Below are positions 8,377-17,492 of a stretch of DNA of 64,000 nt, in pieces. The notes beneath the pieces are model-generated. The model saw nothing but the letters and a program-made list of their open reading frames with translations, did not search any database and was not told the origin of the DNA. Position 1 is the stretch's first letter; each line of letters starts with the position of its first letter. A program made the position numbers and the translations under genes. Origin of the DNA: Allobogoriella deserti (GTDB lineage: Bacteria; Actinomycetota; Actinomycetes; Actinomycetales; Actinomycetaceae); assembly GCF_042680605.1 (NCBI RefSeq), contig NZ_JBHUEE010000003.1, positions 309,337-373,336 on the forward strand. The letters run 5' to 3'.

Positions 8377-9447
8377 TCACCCGGTCACCGGAGCGGTCGG
8401 GTACTGCCGGATCAGCCCTAGCGCGGCCCGCTGTGCCGCCGGCCGGAGCGTGGTGAACGGCTCGATGGTGATGTCGCGGCGGGCGCCTTCTCGGCGCCAC
8501 GTCCCGACGACGCGGCCGCCCGAGGCGATGATCGGGCGGAAGACGCCGTTACCTCCCGGCACCACCAGGCGTTCCTCCTCACGCGTCAGGACGGCCGACC
8601 GGTCCTGGTAGCCGAGGATGATCTCGTCGAACGCCGGCAGGAGCAGCGGCCGGCGGGCCGCCCGCCGCAGGCCGGCGAGTCGTTCGGGGACCTCCGGGTC
8701 GAGGTGGTACGTGGTGCCGTCGACCTCGAGGCGGTCGAGTTCCGGTCGGGCCAGGTCGAGACCGATCCGGGCGTCGGCCAGCGTGAGCTTGGTCCACCAC
8801 GCGAAGTCCCGCACGGTGGCGGGGCCGTGGCTGCGGAAGTAGCGGCGCGCCCACTCGCCGAGTGCCTCCTCCCGCACTAGGCGGCGTGGGGCGGTGATCC
8901 ACTCCTCGGTCAGCACGATTCGTTGCCGGCGGTCGCGGACGGGGCCGAGGACGAGCTGGCCACGCTGTGCGAGGTAGCTGAGCAGATGGGCGCCGGCCTG
9001 CCCGGGACCGATGAGACCGGCCTCGCGCCACAACGTCACCAGCTCGTCCCGGCTCAACGCCAGGCCACCGCTCAGGGCGTCGGTGGCCACGGTCGACGCG
9101 CGCTCGATAACGGTGGCGTCGACACCGAGCTCGGCCCGGCGTCGCGCCGAGCTCGCCGTCTGCCGTTGCCCGGTGATGTCCAGCATCCAGCCCAGATCCT
9201 CGGCCGGTACCAGGTGGAGTGTTCCGCGCATCGGCCACGACCGGACGATCTCGCCGCTGTTGAGGGCCCCGACGACGGCGTCGGGGTCGCGGTCCGCCGT
9301 CCGCACGGTGACCGCCTCGACGGCGGCCGGGAAGGCCTGCGCCTGCATGGCGGTCAGGTGCCGCACGACGTCGGCCGGGCGTGGCAGGCCGGGACCGGCC
9401 ACCCGCTGGGCGACCAGCCGGAGCAGGCCGAGCTCCGCCGTCGTCAT
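8377..9447 (-). CDS. Winged-helix DNA-binding domain protein (HTH_42 / AlkZ-like)
   Basis: 356 residues from the ATG at 9445-9447. Features of the HTH_42 family (which includes the DNA glycosylases AlkZ and YcaQ) are HLTAMQAQAFPAAVEAVTVR, the SWPMRGTLHLVPAEDLGWML segment with its R-G-T-L-H motif, and the C-terminal LLPAFDEIILGYQDRS, which carries the Q-x-R-like catalytic region (YQDR). The role is probably repair of alkylated or crosslinked bases, but several members are uncharacterised. No strong ribosome binding site; a GTG six bases upstream is an alternative start. Confidence 0.8.
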   Translation of the reverse strand: MTTAELGLLRLVAQRVAGPGLPRPADVVRHLTAMQAQAFPAAVEAVTVRTADRDPDAVVGALNSGEIVRSWPMRGTLHLVPAEDLGWMLDITGQRQTASSARRRAELGVDATVIERASTVATDALSGGLALSRDELVTLWREAGLIGPGQAGAHLLSYLAQRGQLVLGPVRDRRQRIVLTEEWITAPRRLVREEALGEWARRYFRSHGPATVRDFAWWTKLTLADARIGLDLARPELDRLEVDGTTYHLDPEVPERLAGLRRAARRPLLLPAFDEIILGYQDRSAVLTREEERLVVPGGNGVFRPIIASGGRVVGTWRREGARRDITIEPFTTLRPAAQRAALGLIRQYPTAPVTG

Positions 9448-9559
9448 GGGCACGGACGATACGGGCACCCGCCCACGCGCGGCCGAGAACGGGTAGCTGC
9501 CACGAGAATCGGGGGAGTTCCCCATACCGCGCGAGCCGATCATCGGGTGAACTGGTGCC

Positions 9560-10216
9560 GTGGAGAACGTCAGCCAGTGGGTCCTCGACGCGGCCGGGTC
9601 GCCGGTCGCGCTGGTGGCGATCTTCGTCCTCACCGTGGTCGACGGGCTCGTGCCCGCCCTGCCGAGCGAGTCACTCGTCATGGGGCTGGCCGCGATCGGA
9701 TCGGTCACCGGCCGGCCCATGCTGCCCGTGCTCGGCATCGTCGCGGCCGTCGCCGCGTTCGTGGGGGACAACCTCAGTTACGAGATCGGCCGGGCCATCG
9801 GGCTGCGGCGGTTCCGGTGGATGCGCCGGCCCTGGTTCGCACGGCACACGGTACGAGCCGCTGCCGGCCTGCGCCGCCGGGTGTCCACGGCTGTGCTCGC
9901 CGGCCGCTTCGTGCCCGGCGTCCGCGTGGCGATCGGCCTGGCAGCAGGGGCCACCGGGGTGCCGCGCCGCACGTACCGGCCCTTGACGGCGCTGTCGGCC
10001 ACCCTCTGGAGCCTGTACATGCTCACCCTGGGCACCATCGGCGGCGCCTGGTTCTCCGACCGACCGCTGCTGGGCATGCTGTCCGCGACCTGCCTGGGCC
10101 TGGTCCTCGGGCTGGTGATCGACCGGGTCCTCACACTGGTCCATCGCCGGCGTGGTGCTCCGGATGAGGCTGCGGACCGGTCGGATGCCGAACCGGCCCC
10201 CGCCGTCGAGCGCTGA
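9560..10216 (+). CDS. DedA-family (SNARE-associated) integral membrane protein
   Basis: 218 residues starting at GTG (MENVSQWVLD). DedA signatures are VDGLVPALPSESLVMGLAAIG, the GDNLSYEIGRAIG motif, and AVLAGRFVPGVRVAIGLAAGA with the conserved R-F-x-P-G-x-R. About four or five hydrophobic segments are present. DedA proteins are thought to act in lipid-carrier flipping (undecaprenyl phosphate or phospholipid) and membrane homeostasis. The C-terminus is hydrophilic and charged. The following F420 operon starts 28 bp downstream. Confidence 0.88.
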   Translation: MENVSQWVLDAAGSPVALVAIFVLTVVDGLVPALPSESLVMGLAAIGSVTGRPMLPVLGIVAAVAAFVGDNLSYEIGRAIGLRRFRWMRRPWFARHTVRAAAGLRRRVSTAVLAGRFVPGVRVAIGLAAGATGVPRRTYRPLTALSATLWSLYMLTLGTIGGAWFSDRPLLGMLSATCLGLVLGLVIDRVLTLVHRRRGAPDEAADRSDAEPAPAVER

Positions 10217-10244
10217 GTCGGCCGGAACCTGGCAAGGTGAGCGT

Positions 10245-11165
10245 ATGGATCTTCGTGTCTTCACCGAACCGCAGCAGGGCGCCTCCTACGACGACCACGT
10301 CGCCATGGCTCAGCGGGCCGAACAGCTGGGCTACGACGCCTTCTTCCGCTCCGACCACTATCTGCGCATGGGCGGCGGCGACCCGCGCCCCGGCCCGACG
10401 GACTCCTGGACCACCCTCGCCGGCCTGGCCCGGGAGACGTCCACGATCCGGCTCGGCACCCTCGTCTCCTCGGCCACGTTCCGCTTCCCGGGCGTGCTGG
10501 CCGTCCAGGTGGCTCAGGTGGACGCGATGTCGGGCGGGCGCGTCGAGCTCGGACTGGGGACCGGATGGTTCGAGGCCGAGCACAAGGCGCTCGGGATCCC
10601 GTTCCCGGACAAGCGGTTCGGCCTGCTCGAGGAGCAGCTCGAGATCCTCACCGGCCTGTGGTCGACGCCCGAGGGCGAGTCCTACAGCTTCTCGGGCGAG
10701 CACTACCAGCTCACCGACAACCCGGCCCTGCCGCGGCCGGTCCAGTCGCCGCTGCCGATCATCATCGGTGGCAACGGCCCGCGGCGGACCCCTCGGGTGG
10801 CCGCTCGGTACGCGGCCGAGTACAACCAGTCGTTCCCGGCCAAGGACGCGATCGGGCCGCAGATCGGCCGGGTCCGCGCGGCGGCCGAGGCGGCCGGGCG
10901 CGCCGGCGAAGACCTGGTCTACTCCGTCGCGCTGGTCGCGTGCGTCGGGCGCGACGAGGCCGAGATCGCCCGGCGCGCCGAAGCCATCGGCCGCGAGGTA
11001 GGAGAGCTCCGTGAGAACGGGCTCGCCGGGACACCGGCCGAGGTGGTCGACGGCATCGGCGCCCTGGCCGAGCTGGGCATCACGCGGGTCTACCTGCAGT
11101 GCCTGGACATGACGGACCTGGAGATGCTCGATCTCATCGCGGCCGAGGTCATGCCGAAGGTCTGA
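10245..11165 (+). CDS. LLM-class F420-dependent oxidoreductase
   Basis: 306 residues from an ATG with AAGGTGAG upstream. The bacterial luciferase-like (LLM) barrel is shown by HVAMAQRAEQLGYDAFFRSDHYL, TSTIRLGTLVSSATFRFPGVLA, GRVELGLGTGWFEAEHKALGIPFP and PLPIIIGGNGPRRTPRVAA. F420-dependent members usually carry out hydride transfer on small organic substrates, here unknown. It is the first gene of a three-gene operon with a glycosyltransferase and a second LLM enzyme; only 3 bp separate it from the next start. Confidence 0.88.
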   Translation: MDLRVFTEPQQGASYDDHVAMAQRAEQLGYDAFFRSDHYLRMGGGDPRPGPTDSWTTLAGLARETSTIRLGTLVSSATFRFPGVLAVQVAQVDAMSGGRVELGLGTGWFEAEHKALGIPFPDKRFGLLEEQLEILTGLWSTPEGESYSFSGEHYQLTDNPALPRPVQSPLPIIIGGNGPRRTPRVAARYAAEYNQSFPAKDAIGPQIGRVRAAAEAAGRAGEDLVYSVALVACVGRDEAEIARRAEAIGREVGELRENGLAGTPAEVVDGIGALAELGITRVYLQCLDMTDLEMLDLIAAEVMPKV

Positions 11166-11168
11166 TCC

Positions 11169-12446
11169 GTGGCCTCGATCGTGGTCACCGCGATGCCGTT
11201 CGCGGGGCACGCCCGCCCGATTCGTGCGGTGACCGCGGAGCTGGTCCGCCGCGGGCACTCCGTGCGGGCGTACACCGGACGGGCGTACGTCGAGATGTTC
11301 GAGTCGGTCGGGGCGCGTGGCATCCCGTGGCGCGCCGCCCCCGACTTCGACGAGCGGGACCTCGCGGCCACGTTCCCGCGGATGCGTGGACGCAAGGGGC
11401 CGCGCCAGGTGCTGCACAACCTCGAAGACCTGTTCATCGGGACGGCAGCGGCACAGACCGAGGACCTCCTCGCGGCGTACGAGGACGAGCCTTGGGACGT
11501 CCTCGTCGGCGACCCGCTGGCGCTGGGCACGCGGTTCGCGGCCGAGCGCACCCGCTCCCGGTGGGCCACGCTCGCCCCCGTGCCGGCGTGGCTTCCCGGC
11601 CGCGGCATACCGCCGGCGGGGCTCGGCCTGCGCCCAGCGACCGGAGCCACCGGCCTGGTTCGTGACGCCGTTCTGACCCAGGTGACGCGGTTCGCCATGA
11701 CACCGGTGGACCGGGCGTATCAGCGGGCACGGGCCGAGGCTGGGCTTCCAGGCACCCGAGTCGGCTTCCCGACCATGTGGTACTCGCCGCAGCTGCTCAT
11801 CTCGCCCGGAGCCCCGAGCCTGGATTATCCGCGTACGGACCTGCCCGGTCACGTCCGGTTCGTCGGTGACCTCATGGACGACGGCGGGGAATCGGCCATC
11901 CCCCGCTCATCTCTTCCTGCGTGGTGGGACGACGTGGAGTCGGCACAGCTGCCCGTCGTCCACGTCACGCAGGGCACGGCCAACGTCGATCCGTCCGACC
12001 TGATCCGACCGACGATCGACGCGCTGGCCGACGAGGAACTCCTTCTCGTGGTCGGCCTGGGTCACCGAACTGCGCCGCTGAGGGGAGCGTTGCCCGCCAA
12101 CGTCCGGGTCGCCGAGATGATCCCGTATCAGGAGCTGCTGCCACGCACCTCCGTCGTGATCACCAACGGCGGCTTCGGCGGGGTTGTTCAGGCGTTGCGC
12201 CACGACGTCCCGCTCGTCGTCGCAGGCGGCGATCTCGACAAGCCGGAGATCGCCGCCCGGATCGACTGGCTGGGAGCCGGCGTCGACCTCGGCACCGGGA
12301 CGCCACGGCCACGGGCGATCAAGGCGGCGTACCGACGCGTCTCGACCGACGCCTCATTCCGGTCACGCGCGGCACGACTGGGCGCGGACCTCCGCGCCCT
12401 CGGGGGTGCCCGCGCGGCGGCGCACCTGATCGAAGGGATGCGATGA
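11169..12446 (+). CDS. GT1-family glycosyltransferase (macrolide/UGT-like)
   Basis: 425 residues from a GTG start. MASIVVTAMPFAGHARPIRAV with the H-x-x-P turn near the N-terminus and the C-terminal donor-binding region (VVHVTQGTANVDPSDLI, YQELLPRTSVVITNGGFGG, then PLVVAGGDLDKPEIAARID) are typical of GT1 glycosyltransferases such as MGT/OleD. Usual members use the motif HGG; here it is NGG, a visible change at a position that normally carries a donor-contacting His. It lies between two F420-type oxidoreductase genes, so it may tailor a small molecule. Confidence 0.85.
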   Translation: MASIVVTAMPFAGHARPIRAVTAELVRRGHSVRAYTGRAYVEMFESVGARGIPWRAAPDFDERDLAATFPRMRGRKGPRQVLHNLEDLFIGTAAAQTEDLLAAYEDEPWDVLVGDPLALGTRFAAERTRSRWATLAPVPAWLPGRGIPPAGLGLRPATGATGLVRDAVLTQVTRFAMTPVDRAYQRARAEAGLPGTRVGFPTMWYSPQLLISPGAPSLDYPRTDLPGHVRFVGDLMDDGGESAIPRSSLPAWWDDVESAQLPVVHVTQGTANVDPSDLIRPTIDALADEELLLVVGLGHRTAPLRGALPANVRVAEMIPYQELLPRTSVVITNGGFGGVVQALRHDVPLVVAGGDLDKPEIAARIDWLGAGVDLGTGTPRPRAIKAAYRRVSTDASFRSRAARLGADLRALGGARAAAHLIEGMR

Positions 12447-13492
12447 ACACGGCAGACTCACTCCGCCTCGGGTTCGCCACCGGCTACTGGTCCGCCGGAC
12501 CGCAGCCCGGCGCCGCGGAGGCGGTCACGACCGCGGACGAGCTGGGCCTGGACTCGGTGTGGACGTCGGAGGCCTACGGCTCCGATGCGCTCACCCCATT
12601 GGCCTGGTGGGGCGCCCGCACCTCCCGTGTCCGGCTGGGCACCGCGGTCGCCCAGATGCCGGCCCGCACGCCGACGGCGACGGCGATGGCAGCCCTGACG
12701 CTCGACCATCTCTCGGGCGGGCGGTTCGTCCTCGGGCTCGGGGCCTCCGGGCCCCAGGTGGTCGAGGGCTGGTACGGCCAGCCGTACGCGCGGCCGCTGG
12801 AACGCACCCGCGAGTACGTCGACGTCGTCCGGCAGGTGCTGCGACGCGAGGAGCCGGTCCGGCTCGACGGCCGGCAGATCCAGCTCCCACTATCGGGCGG
12901 GACCGGCCAGGGCAAGGCGCTGCGGGCGACCGTGCACCCACTGCGGGCCGACCTGCCGATTCTGCTCGCGGCGCAGGGGCCGAAGAACACCGAGCTGGCG
13001 GCGGAGATCGCGGACGGGTGGCTGCCGTTCCTGTTCTCGCCGCGACTCTCGGACGTCTATGCGCAGCGCCTGGCCGCCGGGTTCGCACGTCGGACCGCCG
13101 AAGCCCGGCCGGCGTCGGAGTTCGAGGTCGCGGCCGCGGTACCGGTCTCGCTCGGGCGGGACGTGGCAGAGGCGGCGGACCGGCTCCGGCCACATCTCGC
13201 GCTGTACATCGGCGGGATGGGGTCGGCGTCGACGAACTTCCACCGCCGGGCGATCGAGCGGTTGGGGTACGAGGCTGCCTGCGCCGAGGTGACCCGGCGG
13301 TGGACCGCCGGCGACCGAGGGGGCGCATCCGCCGCGGTGCCGACGGACCTGGTGCTCGACGTCGCCCTCGCCGGGAACCCCGCCCAGCTGCGCGAGCAGG
13401 CGGTGGCGTGGCGCGAATCCGTGGTGACGACGTTGGTGATCCAGACCGATCCGCGCGTGCTACCGCAGGTCGTCGCCGCACTGCGGGAGTAG
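12443..13492 (+). CDS. LLM-class F420-dependent oxidoreductase
   Basis: 349 residues. The start overlaps the glycosyltransferase stop (ATGA at 12443-12446). LRLGFATGYWSAGP, TADELGLDSVWTSEAYGSDA, SRVRLGTAVAQMPARTP and GRFVLGLGASGPQVVEGWYG are strong LLM-family markers, and the sequence resembles the F420-dependent branch that includes mycobacterial Rv3520c-type proteins. Substrate unknown. The C-terminus (LREQAVAWRESVVTTLVIQ) follows family form. A long palindrome follows, shared with the convergent gene. Confidence 0.88.
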   Translation: MNTADSLRLGFATGYWSAGPQPGAAEAVTTADELGLDSVWTSEAYGSDALTPLAWWGARTSRVRLGTAVAQMPARTPTATAMAALTLDHLSGGRFVLGLGASGPQVVEGWYGQPYARPLERTREYVDVVRQVLRREEPVRLDGRQIQLPLSGGTGQGKALRATVHPLRADLPILLAAQGPKNTELAAEIADGWLPFLFSPRLSDVYAQRLAAGFARRTAEARPASEFEVAAAVPVSLGRDVAEAADRLRPHLALYIGGMGSASTNFHRRAIERLGYEAACAEVTRRWTAGDRGGASAAVPTDLVLDVALAGNPAQLREQAVAWRESVVTTLVIQTDPRVLPQVVAALRE

Positions 13493-13502
13493 GGCCGGCC
13501 GC

Positions 13503-13554
13503 GAACGAGGTTGCAGAATCCGTCAGATTTTCGACGAATCTCGCAACCTCGTTC
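13503..13554. terminator. Bidirectional terminator-like palindrome between convergent genes
   Basis: GAACGAGGTTGC (13503-13514) pairs perfectly with 13543-13554, and the inner arm GAATCCGTC/GACGAATC pairs partly. It sits between two convergent stop codons. The inner and outer arms share sequence (GAGGTTGC.GAATCCGTC) with the palindrome at 32247-32288, so the element is probably a dispersed family used as a terminator. Confidence 0.7.
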
Positions 13555-13563
13555 AGTCGCGGA

Positions 13564-14205
13564 TCACGATGCGTGGTCGCGAACGTCCCGGACAACCTCG
13601 TCATCCAGGGCGGCACGCACGCACCCGGCCGCCAGGCGCGGTAGATCGGCATCGTCGACGAGGCGGGCGAGCCTCCGAGGATTGGTGGGTAGGCCGAGCC
13701 GTTGCGCGCCGTCGAGCACCTTCTGGTCGAGATAGGGCGCCAGCGACGGCCAGGCTGCCTGGACCTCGCGGCAGAAGATGCTGGCGCCGACCTTGCCGAT
13801 GCCGGGGAACTGCTGGACGGCGGAGTGCAGCGAGCGCGCGCCATCGGCCTCGGCCCGCAGCCGGCGCAGGTCGCCGCGGTACCGCTCGAGCAGTATGTCC
13901 GCGCCGTCGCCGAGCATGGTGGCGGTGCGTTCGTCGTACCGGCGATAGCCGGCGCGGCCGAGGGCGTCGACACGCTGCTGCCAGGTCGCGTCGGCCATGC
14001 GCCGAGGGGTTCGGAATCCGGCCGCCGAGAGCTCGCGTGCGGCGCGGACGGCGATCTCGCCGCTGATCCGGGCGGAGAGCAGCAGGCTCAGCACGAGCAG
14101 CCGATAGAGCGGGGACGGCGTGTCCTTCACGGTGATGCCGGCCTGAGCGGCGTACGTGGTGCCGTGCCGCTCGAGAAGGACCGTGACGGTCCGCTGCTGG
14201 GTCAT
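13564..14205 (-). CDS. HhH-GPD-type endonuclease III/DNA glycosylase-like protein
   Basis: 213 residues from an ATG with GGGGAGGGAG upstream, which is why this start was preferred over a longer frame. TPSPLYRLLVLSLLLSARIS resembles the N-terminal helix of endonuclease III (L-x-x-x-x-L-S-x-x), and QFPGIGKVGASIFCREV is a helix-hairpin-helix followed by the conserved region leading to PYLDQKVLDGA, where the Asp is the likely catalytic residue. No C-terminal iron-sulphur cysteine cluster is visible. Function is probably base-excision DNA repair; the lesion is unknown. Confidence 0.75.
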   Translation of the reverse strand: MTQQRTVTVLLERHGTTYAAQAGITVKDTPSPLYRLLVLSLLLSARISGEIAVRAARELSAAGFRTPRRMADATWQQRVDALGRAGYRRYDERTATMLGDGADILLERYRGDLRRLRAEADGARSLHSAVQQFPGIGKVGASIFCREVQAAWPSLAPYLDQKVLDGAQRLGLPTNPRRLARLVDDADLPRLAAGCVRAALDDEVVRDVRDHAS

Positions 14206-14273
14206 GGTCTCCCTCCCCACCGGCCACGCTAAGAGGGCCGGAGGAGGGCGGCAACGCGAGCGAGGGCGGAGTG

Positions 14274-14298
14274 GAGCCCACCCGAGCGGGTGGTGCTC
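14274..14298 (-). terminator. Terminator-like hairpin after the hypothetical gene
   Basis: GAGCCCACCC (14274-14283) pairs with GGGTGG(T)GCTC (14288-14298) around a four-base loop, with one bulged base. It lies 58 bp after the stop of the minus-strand gene at 14356. Confidence 0.5.
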
Positions 14299-14355
14299 AG
14301 GTGAGCGTTCGGGCGCACGCTCGGTCACCGCGGATGCGCCGAGAGCGCGAGCTCA

Positions 14356-14748
14356 TCAGTCAGTCCGTACCGACGTGAACCCGGCACGTTCGAACTCGCC
14401 GAGCAACGCCTCGCGATGTTCGGGGGCGAGGTCCGGCCCGGCCGCGAGCGCCCGCACGGCACCGTCGATCGCCGTCGGGATCGCCATGATCCGATAGCCG
14501 TCCGGCAGGTCGTCCGCCTTGAGCTCGAGCGAGCGGAACGCGGCCAACGCCGCGCTGTGGACGGCGCTCTGTACGGGACCGGGGAGCCGGATCTCGCGCA
14601 ACGCGGCTGACGCCTGCCGGCCGCTGCCGGGTTCCCGCGGGAGCGAGGCGAACGTGTGCCAGCCGGCCTTGTCGGTCGCCCGGACCTCCTCGAGGAACGC
14701 GGCGACCCGGTCGCCGTGCGGTCCGAACTTCGCGTGATCCGATGCCAT
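14356..14748 (-). CDS. Hypothetical 130-residue cytosolic protein
   Basis: Its ATG follows immediately on the TAG of the upstream binding-protein gene, and GGAGGAG at the end of that gene serves as ribosome binding site, so translation is coupled. The sequence is helical and charged, with VAAFLEEVRATDKAGWHTFASL and LPDGYRIMAIPTAIDGAVRAL; the latter resembles short membrane-association or effector-type proteins but no family is recognised. No signal peptide. A role linked to the upstream binding protein is inferred only from coupling. Confidence 0.65.
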   Translation of the reverse strand: MASDHAKFGPHGDRVAAFLEEVRATDKAGWHTFASLPREPGSGRQASAALREIRLPGPVQSAVHSAALAAFRSLELKADDLPDGYRIMAIPTAIDGAVRALAAGPDLAPEHREALLGEFERAGFTSVRTD

Positions 14749-16554
14749 CTACTCCTCCGCGAGCCCCCATTCGAACACTCGAGAGGTCAGGGGTGCCGCC
14801 GGGCCGGCCCGCAGTTCAACACCCTCGACCGTCCGATCACTCAGCGCCACGATCGGATTCACGCTCAGCGGCAGGGCGATTGCGTCGTCGACAATGGATG
14901 CTTCGATCTGCACGCGCAGGTCGCGTGCCTCGTACTCGTCCGGGGTGTGTCTCAGTTGTTCGATCAACCGGTCGCGCTCGTCCGATTTTGTGCCGGTCAG
15001 TGCCGATGCGCCGTCGGTTCCCCAGTACTCGAAAACGTCGTCGGGAGTCGTCGGCACCGGTATCCGGGCGATGTAGGCGTGCCAGTGGTCGCTGTCCTCG
15101 GCGACCGACTGCGCGTCGTCCTGGCCGCAGTCGATGACATCCCAACCTGCCTCTCTGACACCGGCCTTGAGCGCCTCGAAGGCCGCCGAGGCGAACTCGT
15201 CCCCGGTGTCGTAAAGGGCGCAGATGAGCGCGCCGTCCGGAACACCGGCCGCCCGCCGTTCCTCGATCGCCTCGTCACCGACGGAGCCGTCGAACGCCCC
15301 ATCGAAGCCGGCGTCCTGACGGGAGATGTCGTAACCGTCGGTCCCCCGCGGGAACAGCAGCGAGTCGGTCGATCCGTACTCGGTGGCCCACGGGCCGGCG
15401 GCCTGCGCGACAACATCCTCCCGGGGCACAGCACGCAGGAACGCCTCTCGCGCTCGCTTGCTCGTGAACTCCCCGTTGTCCGATCGCAGCACGAGCGCCC
15501 ACACCGTGCCGTCGTGCGAGGCGGAGAACCCATAGTCCCGTCGTTCGAGTTCACGCACCGGCTCGCGGTTCCCTGACGTGGGCTGAACCTGCACAACATT
15601 CACGGAGTTGCCAACATCCGTGACCGGACTCGACGACGAGGTCCGTACCAGCTCGACCCGCTCGAACTCGGGCATCTCGCGGCCGGTGTACTCACGGTTG
15701 ACCTCGAGGCGCACTCGCTGAGCGTCGGCGACGCTCTGGTCGACCTCGGTCACCCGGTACGGGCCACTGGATAGGAGCGCGTCCTCGGGAATGCCGCTGC
15801 CATCGCCGTCACCGAGGTCGAACCCGTCGTTCCACACCCTGGAGATCGCGGCAAGCGCGGTCGTATCACGCTCCTGGATCGCGGTGATGACAGCCTGCTT
15901 GGCCTCCATGGGGTCCGAGACGTCGAACGCCCGTTCCCCGACCACATGAGCGGGAACGGCGACGTTAAGAGCGGTGCGCCACCCGGTCACCGGTTCGGTG
16001 AATCGCACGTCCATCCACCGCGCGAACTCGTCGATCTGCGGGATCTCCTCGCTCCTGGCGAGGTCGCTGGGCATCGAGTCGAACCAGGCGACGTTCGCCG
16101 GCACCTGAACCGTCCCGTCATCACCGCGGTTGTCCTCGGGATCGAAGCCTTCCGGGGCGAGCGCATTGGATCCGGCGGCCCAGGCAAGGAGAAGGTCGGC
16201 GGCGTCCACAGGTATGCCGTCCGACCACTGCGGTTCGGTCAGGTCGTAGCGCACCGTAAACGAATCGGGTTCCGGGTCCGCGATCGCAACCTCGCCAAAG
16301 CTCTCGTCGAGTTCGAACCCGTCCTCGACAGGCTCGGCGAACTGACTACGCGTCATTGCGGCAATATCGAGGTTTCCAGACGTCGCAGATCGCTCGGCGG
16401 CCGCGTTCGTGCTGGTCAGTCTCTCCGACCACCCGACCGCAACGCTTGAATCTGCGACGACGGAGTTGGGCAACGGCGGGCCGCAAGCCGCCACCGCCAC
16501 AGCGATGGCGCACGCGGTCACCGCCGCGGCACGGCAACGCGTCCCTGTCCGCAC
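14749..16554 (-). CDS. ABC transporter family-5 solute-binding lipoprotein (orphan)
   Basis: 601 residues from a GTG with GGGGGA upstream, chosen because a lipoprotein signal follows directly (VTACAIAVAVAACG, lipobox VAAC). The mature part has family-5 (oligopeptide/dipeptide, OppA/DppA) traits: RYDLTEPQWSDGIPVDAADLLLAW, VDQSVADAQRVRLEVN and repeated acidic loops such as NVVQVQPTSGNREPV. No permease or ATPase gene is near, so it is either an orphan receptor or serves a distant transporter. It is followed with no gap by a hypothetical gene, translated from a shared ribosome binding site. Confidence 0.82.
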   Translation of the reverse strand: MRTGTRCRAAAVTACAIAVAVAACGPPLPNSVVADSSVAVGWSERLTSTNAAAERSATSGNLDIAAMTRSQFAEPVEDGFELDESFGEVAIADPEPDSFTVRYDLTEPQWSDGIPVDAADLLLAWAAGSNALAPEGFDPEDNRGDDGTVQVPANVAWFDSMPSDLARSEEIPQIDEFARWMDVRFTEPVTGWRTALNVAVPAHVVGERAFDVSDPMEAKQAVITAIQERDTTALAAISRVWNDGFDLGDGDGSGIPEDALLSSGPYRVTEVDQSVADAQRVRLEVNREYTGREMPEFERVELVRTSSSSPVTDVGNSVNVVQVQPTSGNREPVRELERRDYGFSASHDGTVWALVLRSDNGEFTSKRAREAFLRAVPREDVVAQAAGPWATEYGSTDSLLFPRGTDGYDISRQDAGFDGAFDGSVGDEAIEERRAAGVPDGALICALYDTGDEFASAAFEALKAGVREAGWDVIDCGQDDAQSVAEDSDHWHAYIARIPVPTTPDDVFEYWGTDGASALTGTKSDERDRLIEQLRHTPDEYEARDLRVQIEASIVDDAIALPLSVNPIVALSDRTVEGVELRAGPAAPLTSRVFEWGLAEE

Positions 16555-16716
16555 ACAAATCCCCCGTTTCCTGGACGGCCGGCCACGGCGATTGTAAGTG
16601 TGCATATGGCTGTACCCCATGATCAGGCCGCTCTTCAACACTGACATAGACCGCACGCAATCTTCATTTCCGGTTGTCAGTGGTCAGCTGTTGGGCCTTC
16701 AGCGACCCAACTGCCC

Positions 16717-17433
16717 TTACCGTGGCCTGTCGAGATCGCGCCAAGTGCCGAGCGGCATGGCGAGCATGTACCCGATGTCGACCTCGTCTTCGTTAACGAC
16801 ACCGCGCTCGATGAGGATGTCCAAAACGCGCGCACGGGCAACGTTGTACCGATCCTCCTGTGACTGGCTCACCCCGGACCGCTTGCCGCTCCGCCGCCTA
16901 CCCGGGTTCGAGGCAAGGAGAAGTACGGCGAACACAGCGAAGCCGCAGACCGCACCCAACAAGGTCACAATCTCCAGCAGCCCTCTACCGACGTTGCCGG
17001 CGCCCTGGATGAGGACGTGTGCGGCCAGCGCGGAACATCCAGTAACAGCCGTGATGACGAGGTCCTTCGGTTCGCGGCGACGATCACTGCTCCACCACAC
17101 AGACAGTGTCGCCAGTGGCAACGTCAGCGACACGAAGAGGATTGCCTGCGCGAGGCTGAGCCACCCCGACTCGGGGCCGGCGCCGACGACAGCCCAGACG
17201 ATACCGAGGCCGATGACAGGCAGTCCGTACATCAGAATCCCGGCTGCCATCACAATCCCGAAGGCAACCTTGCCCCCGACACGCTCCTGCCCCGTAGGGA
17301 CGTAGTCGTGCCCGCCCGCAGCCTCTGGAGGCGGCCGCGAGAGGATCGCCGCTTCGATGTCTCCCCACCGCACCGGCTGCGGAAACTCCGCGGTCCGCAT
17401 CCACGCCTCCACCGGCTGCTGACGATCCACCAC
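16717..17433 (-). CDS. Polytopic membrane protein, paralog 1 of type VII-linked array
   Basis: 238 residues if the GTG at 17431-17433 is used; the second GTG (17428-17430) is equally possible and no Shine-Dalgarno is clear. The N-terminus VEAWMRTAEFPQPVRWGDIEAAIL and C-terminus MPLGTWRDLDRPR match the paralog at 18246-18953 (RDWARTANFSYPVRWGEIESAIL and MPLGSWHELDESP). Between them lie about four hydrophobic segments and a charged loop (SSDRRREPKDLVITA). Function unknown. It is at the distal end of a minus-strand type VII locus. Confidence 0.8.
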   Translation of the reverse strand: MVDRQQPVEAWMRTAEFPQPVRWGDIEAAILSRPPPEAAGGHDYVPTGQERVGGKVAFGIVMAAGILMYGLPVIGLGIVWAVVGAGPESGWLSLAQAILFVSLTLPLATLSVWWSSDRRREPKDLVITAVTGCSALAAHVLIQGAGNVGRGLLEIVTLLGAVCGFAVFAVLLLASNPGRRRSGKRSGVSQSQEDRYNVARARVLDILIERGVVNEDEVDIGYMLAMPLGTWRDLDRPR

Positions 17434-17492
17434 GGTGCAAGTCTGGCGTACCGCGCACCTACGCTGGAATATGGCGCGCGGCCCCAACGGTC

